Origin: Streptomyces decoyicus
GTDB taxonomy: Bacteria > Actinomycetota > Actinomycetes > Streptomycetales > Streptomycetaceae
Direction: 5' to 3'
Assembly (NCBI RefSeq): GCF_019880305.1
Contig: NZ_CP082301.1
Location: 6,820,001 to 6,884,000 of the forward strand
DNA length: 64,000 nucleotides
The position numbers were made by a program, and so were the translations under genes. The notes under the pieces were generated by a model. That model did not search any database. It was not told where the DNA came from and saw nothing but the letters and a program-made list of their open reading frames with translations. Positions 1 to 8,721 of the stretch are shown one piece after another; position 1 is the stretch's first letter, and each line of letters begins with the position of its first letter.

Positions 1-625
1 CTTCGCTGACCACGTCATTGGGCTCGGGCCGGGCCAGCTCGCCCAGCGGTCCGCCGTACTCCACCTCCACACCCGCGGACCGCAGCGGCCGTACCGCCGC
101 GTCGACACCGTTCAGATAGTCCGGGTCGAGCGTGGAGGGCTGCACGCCGAACCGCACCGTGATGTACGCGGTGCGGCCGTCGGTGGACAGCGGGCCGACG
201 TTCGGCGTCCCGGACGGCGGCTTGGCGGGCGGGGCGCCGGGCGGGGGCAGCGGGTTCTGTGCGGAGAGCACCTCCGGCAGCTTGCCCAGGGCGGTGACGG
301 CCTCGTCGATCTGGCTGCGGAATGGGGTCAGCGGCCCGGTCGTGTCGTGCAGCACGACCTGGCTGCTGTAGCCACCGGCCTTCGGCTCGTGCTCCTTGAG
401 CACCTCGCGGCCCTGTGTCGACTGGACGCCGGGCAGCGCGAAGTCGTCGGAGTAGTCACCGCCGTAGGTGCGCTGGAGAATCTGGAGCCCGGCCAGCGCG
501 ACCAGCCACAGCACGATGACGAGGACACAGCGACGGGCGCACCACTCCCCGATGCGGCGCAGCGCGCCCTGGGGGCGGTGGGCGCCGGGCGCGGCCGGGG
601 GACTGGGGGTCTTCGGGAACGGCAT
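1..625 (-). CDS. MMPL/RND-family membrane transporter, N-terminal part
   Basis: The reading frame enters from the left edge of the window and starts at an ATG at 625, so only the first 208 residues are visible. A basic N-terminus is followed by one hydrophobic helix (about residues 33-50, VLVIVLWLVALAG) and then a soluble stretch with the YGGDYSDDFALPG segment. This is the layout of MMPL proteins: TM1 followed by the first extracytoplasmic porter domain. The family exports lipids, siderophores or drugs using the proton gradient; the substrate cannot be told from this fragment. It is divergent from the SDR gene at 911, with a 285-bp gap that must hold both promoters. No other gene of the operon is visible. 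Confidence 0.85.
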   Translation of the reverse strand, partial: MPFPKTPSPPAAPGAHRPQGALRRIGEWCARRCVLVIVLWLVALAGLQILQRTYGGDYSDDFALPGVQSTQGREVLKEHEPKAGGYSSQVVLHDTTGPLTPFRSQIDEAVTALGKLPEVLSAQNPLPPPGAPPAKPPSGTPNVGPLSTDGRTAYITVRFGVQPSTLDPDYLNGVDAAVRPLRSAGVEVEYGGPLGELARPEPNDVVSE

Positions 626-910
626 GCGGGCTCCCGATGCGGGCCGGCGCTCCTGGCACATGCGGACATGCAGCATTCAACGGTGGTTCGGCCGCCGCGG
701 CATGCCCACAGGGGAGACGGGTGCCGTCCGAACGGGTGCGGACCCGGCATCCCGTCCGGCTGCCTACGATTCCTTACGCACGTTCGTGGCACGGCACGAG
801 GTAAGGATTGATCTGTTGATGAACCATCCCTGGTCGTTTGCAGAGCGGTTGTTGTCCGGTAGCGGTCCCGGCTGTGCGAGCCGTCCGTGCGCCGGGGCGG
901 AGGGGGGCCG

Positions 911-1648
911 ATGAGCCGGGCAGTGCTGGTGACCGGGGCCTCGCGGGGTATCGGCCGGGCGGTCGCCGAGATCTTTGCCGCGCACGGGGACCGTGTCGCG
1001 CTGCATTACGCGTCGCGGCGGGCGGCGGCTCAGGAGGCCTTCGAGGGGCTGGCGGGGCGCGGGCATGTGCTGGTGCAGGGGGATGTGAGCACACCGGAGG
1101 GGGCGGCGGCGCTCGTCGGGGCGGCGGTGGACGGGCTGGGCGGCGTCGATGTGCTGGTCAACAATGCGGCCGCGAATGTGGCGCATCCGCTGGACCGTAC
1201 GTCGTTCGAGGACTGGCAGCGCGCCTGGCAGCAGGTCGTGGACGTGAATCTGCTGGGGGCGGCCCATGTCTCCTACCACGCGGCGCGGAACATGATCGAG
1301 CGCGAGGTGGAGGGGCGGATCGTCCATATCGGGTCGCGCGGGGCGTTCCGTGGTGAGCCGGATCACCCGGCCTATGGCGCGTCCAAGGCGGCGTTGCACG
1401 CGATGGGGCAGTCGCTGGCCGTCCACCTCGCGCCGTACGGCATCGGCGTGGCGTCGGTGGCTCCCGGATTCGTGGCGACCGAGCGGGTCGCGGACCGTCT
1501 CACGGAGGAGGTACGGGAGCAGAGCCCGTTCGGCCGGGTCGCTTCGCCGGAGGAGGTGGCGTCCGCCGTCCGCTATCTGGCCTCGCCCGAGGCGGTCTGG
1601 TCCTCCGGGACGGTGCTCGACGTCAATGGGGCGTCGCATCTGCGCTGA
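911..1648 (+). CDS. SDR-family oxidoreductase
   Basis: Classical short-chain dehydrogenase of 245 residues. The N-terminal cofactor motif TGASRGIG lies at about residues 7-14, the NNAA motif follows strand 4, and the catalytic pair YxxxK is present as YGASK after a serine in IGSRG. The C-terminus ends in the usual substrate loop and the VLDVNGA strand. The ATG at 911 is preferred over an in-frame upstream start because a purine-rich GGAGGGGGG lies just before it and the family motif then falls at its usual distance from the start. It stands alone between a divergent MMPL gene and a convergent deacetylase, so its substrate is not indicated. It could be a 3-oxoacyl-reductase-like enzyme or a sugar dehydrogenase. 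Confidence 0.85.
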   Translation: MSRAVLVTGASRGIGRAVAEIFAAHGDRVALHYASRRAAAQEAFEGLAGRGHVLVQGDVSTPEGAAALVGAAVDGLGGVDVLVNNAAANVAHPLDRTSFEDWQRAWQQVVDVNLLGAAHVSYHAARNMIEREVEGRIVHIGSRGAFRGEPDHPAYGASKAALHAMGQSLAVHLAPYGIGVASVAPGFVATERVADRLTEEVREQSPFGRVASPEEVASAVRYLASPEAVWSSGTVLDVNGASHLR

Positions 1649-1919
1649 GCCGGCGCATCTGTGCGGAAAGGGGGAAGCCCCGGCCGAACGGGGGAATTCG
1701 GCCGGGGCGGCTCGGGTGGCGCGGGCGGTGACGGCGGTGGCCCCGGAGGCCTGCTGCCGTGCGGCGGCGGGCCGGCTTCCCCTGGGGGAGGGCCCTCGGA
1801 CGCCGTCGTACCGGCACCCGCTTCCAATTGAACGATAAACCATTGAGTCGGATTCCGGGGCATCGGGTGACCGCTCTCACCCGATGCCCCCGACCGCGTC
1901 GGTCATCGGCAGGGCCCCG

Positions 1920-2786
1920 TCAGGGCTCGATGCGGATCGGACGGTAGCCGTCGTCCAGCAGACGCGGCAGATACCACTCCAGCGCCTCGACGGTCTGCGC
2001 TCGCTCACCGCCCCCGTCGTGGGACAGGACGATCGCGCCGGGGCGCATCTCGTCCAGGACGGTGTACGCGATGATCCCGGCTCCCGGGAGGGTCCAGTCC
2101 TGCGAGTCGATCGCCCAGCCGACGGGGGACATGCCCAGGTCGTTGCAGATGTCCAGCGAGGGATCGTCCCAGTCGCCGTACGGCGCGCGGGCCATGTCGG
2201 GTGCGGTGCCGAGGACGTCCTCGATCAGGCCGCTGGTGCGGCCGAGCTCGTTGCGGACGGCGCCCGGCGGCAGCGTGGTGAGCTGCGGATGGGACCAGGT
2301 GTGGTTGGCGACGGCATGGCCCTCGTCGGCGATGTCGTGCAGCAGACCGGGGAATTCGGCGGCGTTCTCGCCGATGACGAAGAACGTGGCCCGGGCATCG
2401 TGACGGCGCAGGATCCGCAGGATGGCGGGGGTGTGCACGGGGTGGGGGCCGTCGTCGAAGGTGAGGAAGATTTCGCGGCGGGTCGTGGCGAGGTGGAAGG
2501 CGACATCCGGGTGCGGTGGTGAGGCGCCCGGGCCGGAGCGGGAGGTTTCGCCGGCCATCGGGCGGAGGCGGTAGGACTGCGGGGCGTCCGCCGGGCCGCC
2601 GGCAGTCAGCGGCCCGGCCGCAGCGGCGGGCGGTTGCGGCGGCCGCGGCCGGGGCCGGGGCGGCGTGCCGCTCTCCGGAGGACCGCTGTCGGGCAGGAAC
2701 AGGACACGGCCTGCGGAGAGCATGCCGACCACGACGGCGGCCTTCAGGAACCTCCGCCGGGTGTTTGTGGGCTTGTCGGATGCCAT
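1920..2786 (-). CDS. Tat-exported polysaccharide deacetylase
   Basis: Carbohydrate esterase family 4 protein of 288 residues. The N-terminus carries a twin-arginine signal (RRRFLKAAVVVGML), followed by a Pro/Ala-rich linker of about 60 residues, then the NodB-homology domain. The metal/catalytic signature is intact: TFDDGPHP with the Asp pair, and the HTWSHP (SHP-type) zinc motif. RAPYGDWD and VLSHDGG correspond to the later motifs 3 and 5. The family removes N- or O-acetyl groups from peptidoglycan, chitin-type oligomers or xylan; outside-cell action is inferred from the signal. The start is set at the ATG at 2786 because it places the Tat motif near the N-terminus. It is convergent with the SDR gene upstream in coordinates. 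Confidence 0.9.
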   Translation of the reverse strand: MASDKPTNTRRRFLKAAVVVGMLSAGRVLFLPDSGPPESGTPPRPRPRPPQPPAAAAGPLTAGGPADAPQSYRLRPMAGETSRSGPGASPPHPDVAFHLATTRREIFLTFDDGPHPVHTPAILRILRRHDARATFFVIGENAAEFPGLLHDIADEGHAVANHTWSHPQLTTLPPGAVRNELGRTSGLIEDVLGTAPDMARAPYGDWDDPSLDICNDLGMSPVGWAIDSQDWTLPGAGIIAYTVLDEMRPGAIVLSHDGGGERAQTVEALEWYLPRLLDDGYRPIRIEP

Positions 2787-2926
2787 CCTCCACGTGCTCT
2801 CACGCGGTCCGCCGCGGAAGCGGGAACGACACCGGAGCGGGAGAGTCCGGCACCCGATCGGCTCGCACCGGCGGGCCGTCCGGGAGGGGCCGCCGAGGGG
2901 GGACCGGCCCGGCATCCCCGTTCGCC

Positions 2927-3295
2927 TCACGGGCTGGCCGCCAGCACGATGTACGCGGCCAGCAGGGCCAGATGGACGCCGCCCTGGAGCGGGGTGGCGC
3001 GGCCGGGGAGCACCGTCAGGGTGCCGACGATCACGGTCAGCGCGAGCAGCACCACATGGCCGGCCCCGAGGCCCAGGACCAGCGGGACCGGCAGCCAGAC
3101 GGTGGCCAGTGCGACCGCCGGGATGGTCCTCCACGTGATGCACCGCGGCCGGCACCGCCCGGCCGGAAAGCACGACACCAGCACGATCAGCGGGACCGGC
3201 AGCGAGGGCCCCCACGTCAGGGCCAGCAGCACCACCGCCAGCACCGGCAGCGCACCGGTCCAGTGCAGGAGGGGTGAGCGGAGCCCGACGATCAT
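2927..3295 (-). pseudogene. Remnant of a ChaA-type Ca2+(Na+)/H+ antiporter with a large internal deletion
   Basis: The open frame codes for 122 residues. Its start (HWTGALPVLAVVLLALTWG) looks like the first membrane segment of ChaA-type cation/proton antiporters. Its end (LTVLPGRATPLQGG followed by VHLALLAAY) looks like the last two segments of the same family. In between, frame and content break down. Around 3130-3170 the family motif AAVHHVE is readable only in another frame, and the roughly 230 residues that normally carry the ion-binding helices are missing. Full-length relatives are about 360 residues. I read this as a decayed gene: frameshift plus internal deletion, with both ends still recognisable. 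A functional two-helix microprotein cannot be excluded but nothing supports it. Confidence 0.7.
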
Positions 3296-3370
3296 GCCTT
3301 TGAGCTTGGCTGACCGGCGGGACGGCTGCCTGTCGGTGCGCCGGCCGGAGACCGGCCCCCGGCGCCGGTA

Positions 3371-4114
3371 TCAGGCCGCCGCCCGGGGCCCTTTCGGCTC
3401 CGCGGCCGTGAGCGCGCTCTTGGTGACATCGGCGACCAGCTCGACGACATCGGGCCCGTACGCCTGCGAGTTGACCACCTTCAGCAGCAGACAGAACTGG
3501 CCGTCGACGCCGTGCTTACGGGCCAGCCGGGCCCGGTTGCGCACCAGATGACGGACCGCGGCCCGGTGGGTGACCGGTCGCTGGCCGGCCGCGAGGAACA
3601 CCGGGCGGCCGCCCTCCCCGGCGGTCAGCCGGGCCAGCAGGACGTATTCGACCGCGCCGGGCTCCATCCGGTACGCCGAGCCGCCGATCGTGAAGGTGCC
3701 GCGGCCCGCGCCGGACTCGTCCCCCGGATGCACCGCGACCCCCGGTAGCAGATTGGCCAGATGGGCCGCCAGCCGGCGGTGCGCGGTCGGGTCGCCGACA
3801 CAGAACTCGGTACGCGCACCGAAGCCCTGGAGGCCGGTGTCGTGCGGGGCGACCTCGGGGTGCGCACCGCAGTTCTCGATCACCGCGGCCAGCCCCAGCA
3901 GCGCCAGCGCGTCATGACGGGGGATGCTCCAGTGGGCCGAGGTGCTGTCCCGGTGGGTGACCAGCACGCACTCCGAACCGGCCGGCAGCCCGAAGAAGCC
4001 CTGTTCGCGGGTCAGCCGCCGGCGGACCGTCGCCGAGTGCACGGCCCAGCCGGCCACCAGCCCCACGATCAGGGCCACGGCCGCCACGGTCGGGAGCAGC
4101 AGGGTGTCGTCCAT
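3371..4114 (-). CDS. Membrane-anchored protein of unknown function
   Basis: A protein of 247 residues with one N-terminal membrane segment (about residues 6-26, LLPTVAAVALIVGLVAGWAV) followed by basic residues, so the rest should face the cytoplasm or form a membrane-tethered domain. The soluble part has no motif I can assign; it contains GSECVLVTHRDS and a C-terminal VNSQAYGPDVVELVADV stretch. I recall similar proteins as conserved hypotheticals in streptomycetes. The start at 4114 is chosen because it begins immediately before the hydrophobic segment; longer in-frame starts would add low-complexity sequence. It is divergent from the gamma-glutamyltransferase gene at 4341. Confidence 0.7.
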   Translation of the reverse strand: MDDTLLLPTVAAVALIVGLVAGWAVHSATVRRRLTREQGFFGLPAGSECVLVTHRDSTSAHWSIPRHDALALLGLAAVIENCGAHPEVAPHDTGLQGFGARTEFCVGDPTAHRRLAAHLANLLPGVAVHPGDESGAGRGTFTIGGSAYRMEPGAVEYVLLARLTAGEGGRPVFLAAGQRPVTHRAAVRHLVRNRARLARKHGVDGQFCLLLKVVNSQAYGPDVVELVADVTKSALTAAEPKGPRAAA

Positions 4115-4340
4115 GGCCGGGGAGCGTAGCGGCTCACCGGGTGTGTGTTCGAGGGCGGGGCGGGGCGCCGGGTCGGCTTGTCCCGGTCCGTGCGGGCATA
4201 CCTGATCCGTACGGAAAAAGGCAGCTGGTCCCTGCCGTCCGCGGGGCGGTCGCAGGCGAAATGCCCTCTGTCGGCGCGCTGTTGCGCCGAGTAGGCTCCG
4301 GCCCCTGCCGCCCCCGTCCGCCCTTGGAGGAAACCCCGGT

Positions 4341-6176
4341 ATGACCACAGCCCGACGTCTCACCGTCCTGGGAGCGGCCGCCGCGCTGGCCGGCTCCCTG
4401 GTGACGGTCCCGGCCGCCGCCGGCTCCGCCGCGCCCGCGCGGCCGGCCCCCGCGGCCCAGGACAGCGCCCCCACCGCCACACCGGAGAAGACCCCGGTCG
4501 CCGTCGGCCACGGCGGGGCCGTCTCCAGCGTCGACCCGGATGCCTCGGCCGCCGGTATCGCGGTGCTCGAGAAGGGCGGCAACGCCGTGGACGCGGCGGT
4601 CGCCACCGCCGCCGCCCTCGGCGTCACCGAGCCCTACTCCGCGGGCATCGGTGGCGGCGGCTACTTCGTCTCGTACGACGCCAAGTCCAAGACCCTGCGC
4701 ACCCTCGACGGCCGGGAGACCGCCCCGCGCTCCGCCGGCAAGGACCTCTTCCTGGAGAACGGCACCCCGATCCCGTTCGCCGACGCGGTCACCAGCGGGC
4801 TGAGCGTCGGCACCCCGGGCACCCCCGCCACCTGGGACACCGCCCTGCGCAAGTGGGGCAGCCGGTCCCTGGGCCAGGTGCTGCAGCCCGCCCGGAAGCT
4901 GGCCCGGGACGGCTTCACGGTCGACCCGACCTTCCGTCAGCAGACCGCGGACAACGAGGCACGCTTCCGGGACTTCCCGGCGAGCGCCGGGCTCTTCCTG
5001 CCCGGCGGCAAGCTGCCGGTCGTCGGCTCGACGATGAAGAACCCCGATCTGGCCCGTACGTACGGGGAGTTGGCGGAGAAGGGCGTCCGGGCGCTCTACG
5101 ACGGCGCAGTGGGCCGGGACATCGTCCGCACCGTCCAGAAGCCACCGGTGCGCACCGGATCGACCCGTAAGGTACGGCCCGGCGAGCTGACCGCGGGCGA
5201 TCTGCGCGCCTACCGGGCCCTCGGCCAGGCGCCGACCCACACCCGCTACCGCGGCCTCGACGTCTACGGCATCGGGCCGTCCTCCTCCGGCGGCACCAGC
5301 GTCGCCGAGGCGCTCAACATCCTGGAGAAGAGCGACGTCTCCCGGCTGAGCCGGCGGCAGTACCTCCACCGCTACCTGGAGGCCAGCCGGATCGCCTTCG
5401 CCGACCGTGGCCGCTGGGTCGGCGACCCGGCGCAGGAGGACGTACCGGTCAAGGGCCTCACCTCGCAGCGGTTCGCCGATGCCCGCGCCTGCCTCATCCA
5501 CGACGGCAAGGCGCTGACCAGCCCGCTCGCCCCCGGTGACCCGCGCCATCCGAAGCGCTGCGCCAGTGGCGGCAAGGCCGCGCCGACGACGTACGAGGGG
5601 GAGAACACCACCCATCTGACGGTCGCCGACAAGTGGGGCAATGTCGTCGCCTACACCCTGACCATCGAGCAGACCGGCGGCAGCGGCATCGTCGTCCCGC
5701 ACCGTGGCTTCCTGCTCAACAACGAGCTGACCGACTTCTCCTTCGCGCCCGCGGACCCCGCCGTCCACGACCCGAATCTGCCCGGGCCCGGCAAGCGGCC
5801 GCGCTCGTCGATCTCGCCGACGATCGTGCTGCGGCACGGCCGGCCGGTGGTGGCGCTCGGCTCGCCCGGCGGCGCGACCATCATCACCACCGTGCTCCAG
5901 ACCCTGGTCAACCACCTCGACCGCGGGATGCCGCTGGTCGACGCCATCGCCGCGCCGCGTGCCAGTCAGCGCAACGCGGCGGCGACCGAACTCGAACCCG
6001 GCCTGTGGAACAGCCCGGTCCGGGGGCAACTCGAAGCGATCGGACATGCCTTCAAGCAGAACCCGGAGATCGGCGCGGCCACCGGCGTCCAGCGGCTGCC
6101 GGACGGCCGCTGGCTGGCGGCGGCCGAGAAGGTACGGCGCGGCGGCGGCTCGGCGATGGTCGTCCACCGGTCGTAA
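4341..6176 (+). CDS. ggt: Gamma-glutamyltransferase, secreted
   Basis: A 611-residue N-terminal nucleophile hydrolase that splits or transfers the gamma-glutamyl group of glutathione and related peptides. A signal peptide (LTVLGAAAALAGSLVTVPAAA) indicates export. The proenzyme self-cleaves before the conserved threonine of TTHLTV, here Thr423, giving large and small subunits. Downstream the small subunit has the PRSSISPTIV and GSPGGATI motifs that form the substrate pocket, and the N-terminal half has GGNAVDAAVA and the GIGGGGYF loop. A strong GGAGG Shine-Dalgarno sequence lies 10 bases before the ATG. Length is normal for the family. A second, divergent family member lies at 41174. Confidence 0.95.
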   Translation: MTTARRLTVLGAAAALAGSLVTVPAAAGSAAPARPAPAAQDSAPTATPEKTPVAVGHGGAVSSVDPDASAAGIAVLEKGGNAVDAAVATAAALGVTEPYSAGIGGGGYFVSYDAKSKTLRTLDGRETAPRSAGKDLFLENGTPIPFADAVTSGLSVGTPGTPATWDTALRKWGSRSLGQVLQPARKLARDGFTVDPTFRQQTADNEARFRDFPASAGLFLPGGKLPVVGSTMKNPDLARTYGELAEKGVRALYDGAVGRDIVRTVQKPPVRTGSTRKVRPGELTAGDLRAYRALGQAPTHTRYRGLDVYGIGPSSSGGTSVAEALNILEKSDVSRLSRRQYLHRYLEASRIAFADRGRWVGDPAQEDVPVKGLTSQRFADARACLIHDGKALTSPLAPGDPRHPKRCASGGKAAPTTYEGENTTHLTVADKWGNVVAYTLTIEQTGGSGIVVPHRGFLLNNELTDFSFAPADPAVHDPNLPGPGKRPRSSISPTIVLRHGRPVVALGSPGGATIITTVLQTLVNHLDRGMPLVDAIAAPRASQRNAAATELEPGLWNSPVRGQLEAIGHAFKQNPEIGAATGVQRLPDGRWLAAAEKVRRGGGSAMVVHRS

Positions 6177-6322
6177 CGGCCGTCCACCGGCCCGCATGCC
6201 GCCGGTTCGTGCGCCGCGCGTGACACCGCCGGAACGCGACGGGCCGCTGTGTGCCGTCCGTGTGTCGTCGATGTGGCGCACCGCGCGGCGTCATTGATGG
6301 CCCTTGCCGGGACGATTAGCCT

Positions 6323-6356
6323 CCTGGGACCGTTCGTTCGAATGAGCGGTTCCAGG
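6323..6356. promoter_or_regulatory. Imperfect 34-bp palindrome before the amidase gene (candidate operator)
   Basis: The arms CCTGGGACCG and CGGTTCCAGG flank a TTCGAA centre; only three positions per half fail to pair. It ends 14 bases before the GTG start of the amidase and touches its Shine-Dalgarno region, a position suited to a repressor. No adjacent regulator gene explains it. Confidence 0.4.
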
Positions 6357-6369
6357 GAGGGCACGCAGC

Positions 6370-7857
6370 GTGAGCGTTGACGAGAGCCAGGACAGCGGGA
6401 CCGGGTCGGCCCCGGCCGGGCACATCGGTGCCACGGCGGGGGAGTTGGAGGGCCTCGCCGAGCAGGCACGGGCGCTCGCCGAGGGACGGGTGACCTCGAC
6501 CGCGCTGGTCCGGCGGTCGCTGGAGCGCATCGAGGCCACCCAGAGCAGCGTCAACGCCTTCCGGCGGGTACGGGCCGAGGCGGCCATGGCGGAGGCGGCG
6601 GAGGCCGACCGCAGGCTGGCGGCCGGGGAGCGGCTGCCGCTGCTCGGAGTGCCGGTCGCGGTCAAGGACGACACCGATGTGGCGGGTGAGCCCACCGCGT
6701 TCGGCTGTGCCGGCGAGTTCCTGCCCAAGGAGCGCGATGCCGAGGTCGTCCGGCGGCTGCGCGCGGCCGGCGCGGTCATCGTCGGCAAGACCAACGCCTG
6801 CGAACTGGGCCAGTGGCCGTTCACCGAGGGCCCGGCCTTCGGCAACACCTGCAACCCCTGGAACCTCGCGCACACCCCGGGCGGCTCCTCCGGCGGCTCG
6901 GCCGCCGCGGTCGCGGCCGGGCTGGTCCCCGCCGCCCTCGGCACCGACGGCGCCGGTTCGGTCCGGATCCCCGCCGCCTGGTCCCATCTCGTCGGCATCA
7001 AACCCCAGCGCGGCCGGATCTCCACCTGGCCCGACCCGGAGGCCTTCCAGGGGATCACCGGCATCGGCCCGCTGGCCCGTACGGTCGAGGACGCGGCGCT
7101 GCTGCTGGACGTGGCCAGCGGCAACCACGACGGCGATCTGCACCGGCCGCCCGCCATCGCGGCGCGCGAGGCCGCCGGCCGCGACCCGGGCCGGCTGCGC
7201 ATCGCCCTGTCGTGGAAGGCCGCCTTCACCTTCACCCCCAAGCCGCTGCACCCCGATGTCCGGGCCGCGGTGACCGGTGTGGCCCGCACCCTCGCCCGCC
7301 TGGGGCACTTCGTCGAGGAGGCGGAGCCGGACTACGGGCTGGTCGGGCTGGCCTTCGTCCCGCGTGCCACGGCCGGGGTGGGGGAGTGGGCGGACCGGGT
7401 CCCCGACCGCTCCCTCCTGGACCGCCGCACGCGGGAAGCGGCACGGATGGGCCGGCTGCTCGGCGGCCCCTTACTGCGCCGGGCGCGCGCCGTCGAGAAG
7501 CGTCAACAGCGCCGGATCGGCGCGCTGTTCGGCCCCTATGACGTGCTGCTGACACCGACCACCGCCACCCCGCCGCCGCGCATCGGCACCCTCGCCAAGC
7601 TCAGCGGCTGGCGTACGGATCAGGCCATGATCGCCGCCTGCCCGTACGCCTGGCCGTGGAATGTCCTCGGCTGGCCGGGCGTGAGCGTCCCCGCCGGGTT
7701 CAGCAGCGACGGCCTGCCGCTGGGCGCCCAGCTGCTCGGCCCGGCCCATGGCGAACCGCGGCTGATTTCGCTGGCCGCCCAGCTCCAGGACGATCTGCGC
7801 TGGCACGAGCGGCGGCCGGCCGCACATCCGGCGTCGCTCGGCGGCGTGCGTCTGTGA
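6370..7857 (+). CDS. Amidase signature family enzyme
   Basis: A 495-residue amidase of the signature family, which hydrolyses carboxamides with a Ser-cisSer-Lys triad. The catalytic lysine is in AVKDDTDVAG, and the glycine/serine loop reads GGSSGGSAAAVAAG with the downstream GTDGAGSVRIPA block that supplies the nucleophilic serine. The frame starts at a GTG preceded by GGGAGG. The C-terminal third (TPTTATPPP, then WNVLGWPGVSVPAG) matches the family's substrate-channel region. There is no signal peptide, so it acts in the cytoplasm. It is a single gene, convergent with the truncated isochorismatase. The substrate is unknown; a GatA role is unlikely because gatB/gatC are absent here. Confidence 0.9.
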   Translation: MSVDESQDSGTGSAPAGHIGATAGELEGLAEQARALAEGRVTSTALVRRSLERIEATQSSVNAFRRVRAEAAMAEAAEADRRLAAGERLPLLGVPVAVKDDTDVAGEPTAFGCAGEFLPKERDAEVVRRLRAAGAVIVGKTNACELGQWPFTEGPAFGNTCNPWNLAHTPGGSSGGSAAAVAAGLVPAALGTDGAGSVRIPAAWSHLVGIKPQRGRISTWPDPEAFQGITGIGPLARTVEDAALLLDVASGNHDGDLHRPPAIAAREAAGRDPGRLRIALSWKAAFTFTPKPLHPDVRAAVTGVARTLARLGHFVEEAEPDYGLVGLAFVPRATAGVGEWADRVPDRSLLDRRTREAARMGRLLGGPLLRRARAVEKRQQRRIGALFGPYDVLLTPTTATPPPRIGTLAKLSGWRTDQAMIAACPYAWPWNVLGWPGVSVPAGFSSDGLPLGAQLLGPAHGEPRLISLAAQLQDDLRWHERRPAAHPASLGGVRL

Positions 7858-7864
7858 GGCGTAC

Positions 7865-7916
7865 GCCGCCGGGCCTCGGCCGAGCCGCTCAGCCGAGCCG
7901 CCGGGCCTCAGCCGAG
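7865..7916. repeat. Two near-identical 20-bp direct repeats
   Basis: Copies at 7865-7884 and 7897-7916 (GCCGCCGGGCCTC, then G or A, then GCCGAG) differ at one base and overlap the stop codon of the isochorismatase remnant. They may act as part of a convergent terminator region. Confidence 0.6.
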
Positions 7917-8195
7917 GAGCGCGAGGATCGCCTCGGTCGTATCGGTCTCGCCCAGCCGCGGGAAGATCTTCTCCAGGCTGTTGCGGTGCGCCCCGGCGTC
8001 CAGGTCGGTCATCGCGTCGGTGGCGAGGGTGACGTGGTAGCCGTGCTCGTGCGCGGCACGGGCGGTGGACTCCACCCCGATGCTGGTGGCGATACCGCCG
8101 AGGACGACCTGGGTCACGCCACGGCGGCGCAGCTCCAGATCCAGGTTCGTGCCGTGGAAGGCGCCCCACTGCTGCTTGGTGACGCCGATCTTCCT
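7908..8195 (-). pseudogene. N-terminally truncated isochorismatase-family hydrolase
   Basis: The frame encodes only the C-terminal half of a cysteine-hydrolase fold protein. It reads KQQWGAFHGTNLDLELRRRG, then VTQVVLGGIATSIGVESTAR (the loop carries the family's cis-peptide region), then HEHGYHVTLATDAMTDLDA and a normal C-terminus. Family members are about 180-190 residues; here coding resemblance stops only about a dozen bases after the MarR stop codon, with no plausible start codon and with the N-terminal Asp/Lys half missing. The likeliest reading is that a deletion fused the end of the MarR gene to the middle of this gene. The ATG inside at 8117 would give a 69-residue piece without a complete active site. 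Confidence 0.7.
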
Positions 8196-8199
8196 CCGG

Positions 8200-8631
8200 T
8201 CATTCCGGCATCAGCCGCCGCATCAGCTCGGTGGCCGTCGCCAGGGTCTGCTGCTCCTGCGTGGTCAGCCGGTCGGCGATGGCCACCGCCAGCCAGTTCT
8301 GTTTGGCCTGCCGTACGGCGCCGAGCATCCGGCGGCCCTCCTCGGTGAGGGAGAAGACGACCTGGCGCCCGTCCGTCGGATGCGGGCTGCGGGCGAGCAC
8401 ACCGCGCTCCTCCAGCGCGCCGACGGTCAGCCGCATGGACTGCGGCCGGACCAGCTCGGCGCGGGCCAGCGCCGCGATGGTGGCCGGCCCGTCGGTGTCG
8501 ATCCGGGAGATCACCGCCCGCTGGGTCGGGGTGAGCTCGCCCTGGGGCGAGGCGGCACGCAGATGACGCATGAGCTGCGACACCGCGGCGCCCAGATCTG
8601 TCGCCAGGCGTTCCTGGTCGTTTTCCGGCAT
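8200..8631 (-). CDS. MarR-family transcriptional regulator
   Basis: A 143-residue winged-helix regulator. The order is: an N-terminal dimerisation helix, a helix-turn-helix with LTPTQRAVISRI and ARAELVRPQSM, then the wing motif SPHPTDGRQVVFSLTEEGRR, which is typical of the family, and a C-terminal helix. The ATG at 8631 gives the usual family length; a longer frame would begin inside the palindrome. A perfect 28-bp palindrome lies 20 bases upstream of the start, in the gap shared with the divergent nitrilase-family gene. This suggests autoregulation and possibly control of the pyrimidine-degradation genes. Its former partner may have been the isochorismatase that survives only as a fragment downstream. 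Confidence 0.9.
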   Translation of the reverse strand: MPENDQERLATDLGAAVSQLMRHLRAASPQGELTPTQRAVISRIDTDGPATIAALARAELVRPQSMRLTVGALEERGVLARSPHPTDGRQVVFSLTEEGRRMLGAVRQAKQNWLAVAIADRLTTQEQQTLATATELMRRLMPE

Positions 8632-8650
8632 ACGTCCAGCGTAGGATTCC

Positions 8651-8678
8651 GACAGGCAAACTTGCAAGTTTGCCTGTC
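8651..8678. promoter_or_regulatory. Perfect 28-bp palindrome, probable MarR operator
   Basis: Each half is GACAGGCAAACTTG and its exact reverse complement, with no spacer. It lies between the divergent MarR gene (start 8631) and the carbon-nitrogen hydrolase gene, where MarR proteins commonly bind inverted repeats of this kind. Confidence 0.75.
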
Positions 8679-8721
8679 ATGTCTGCCGCATATGACTGGA
8701 CGCGCCACGGGAGAGATGGTC

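Noticed and set aside
6370..7857. Amidase as a GatA subunit
   Set aside because: No gatB or gatC is near and the gene is isolated; generic amidase is safer.
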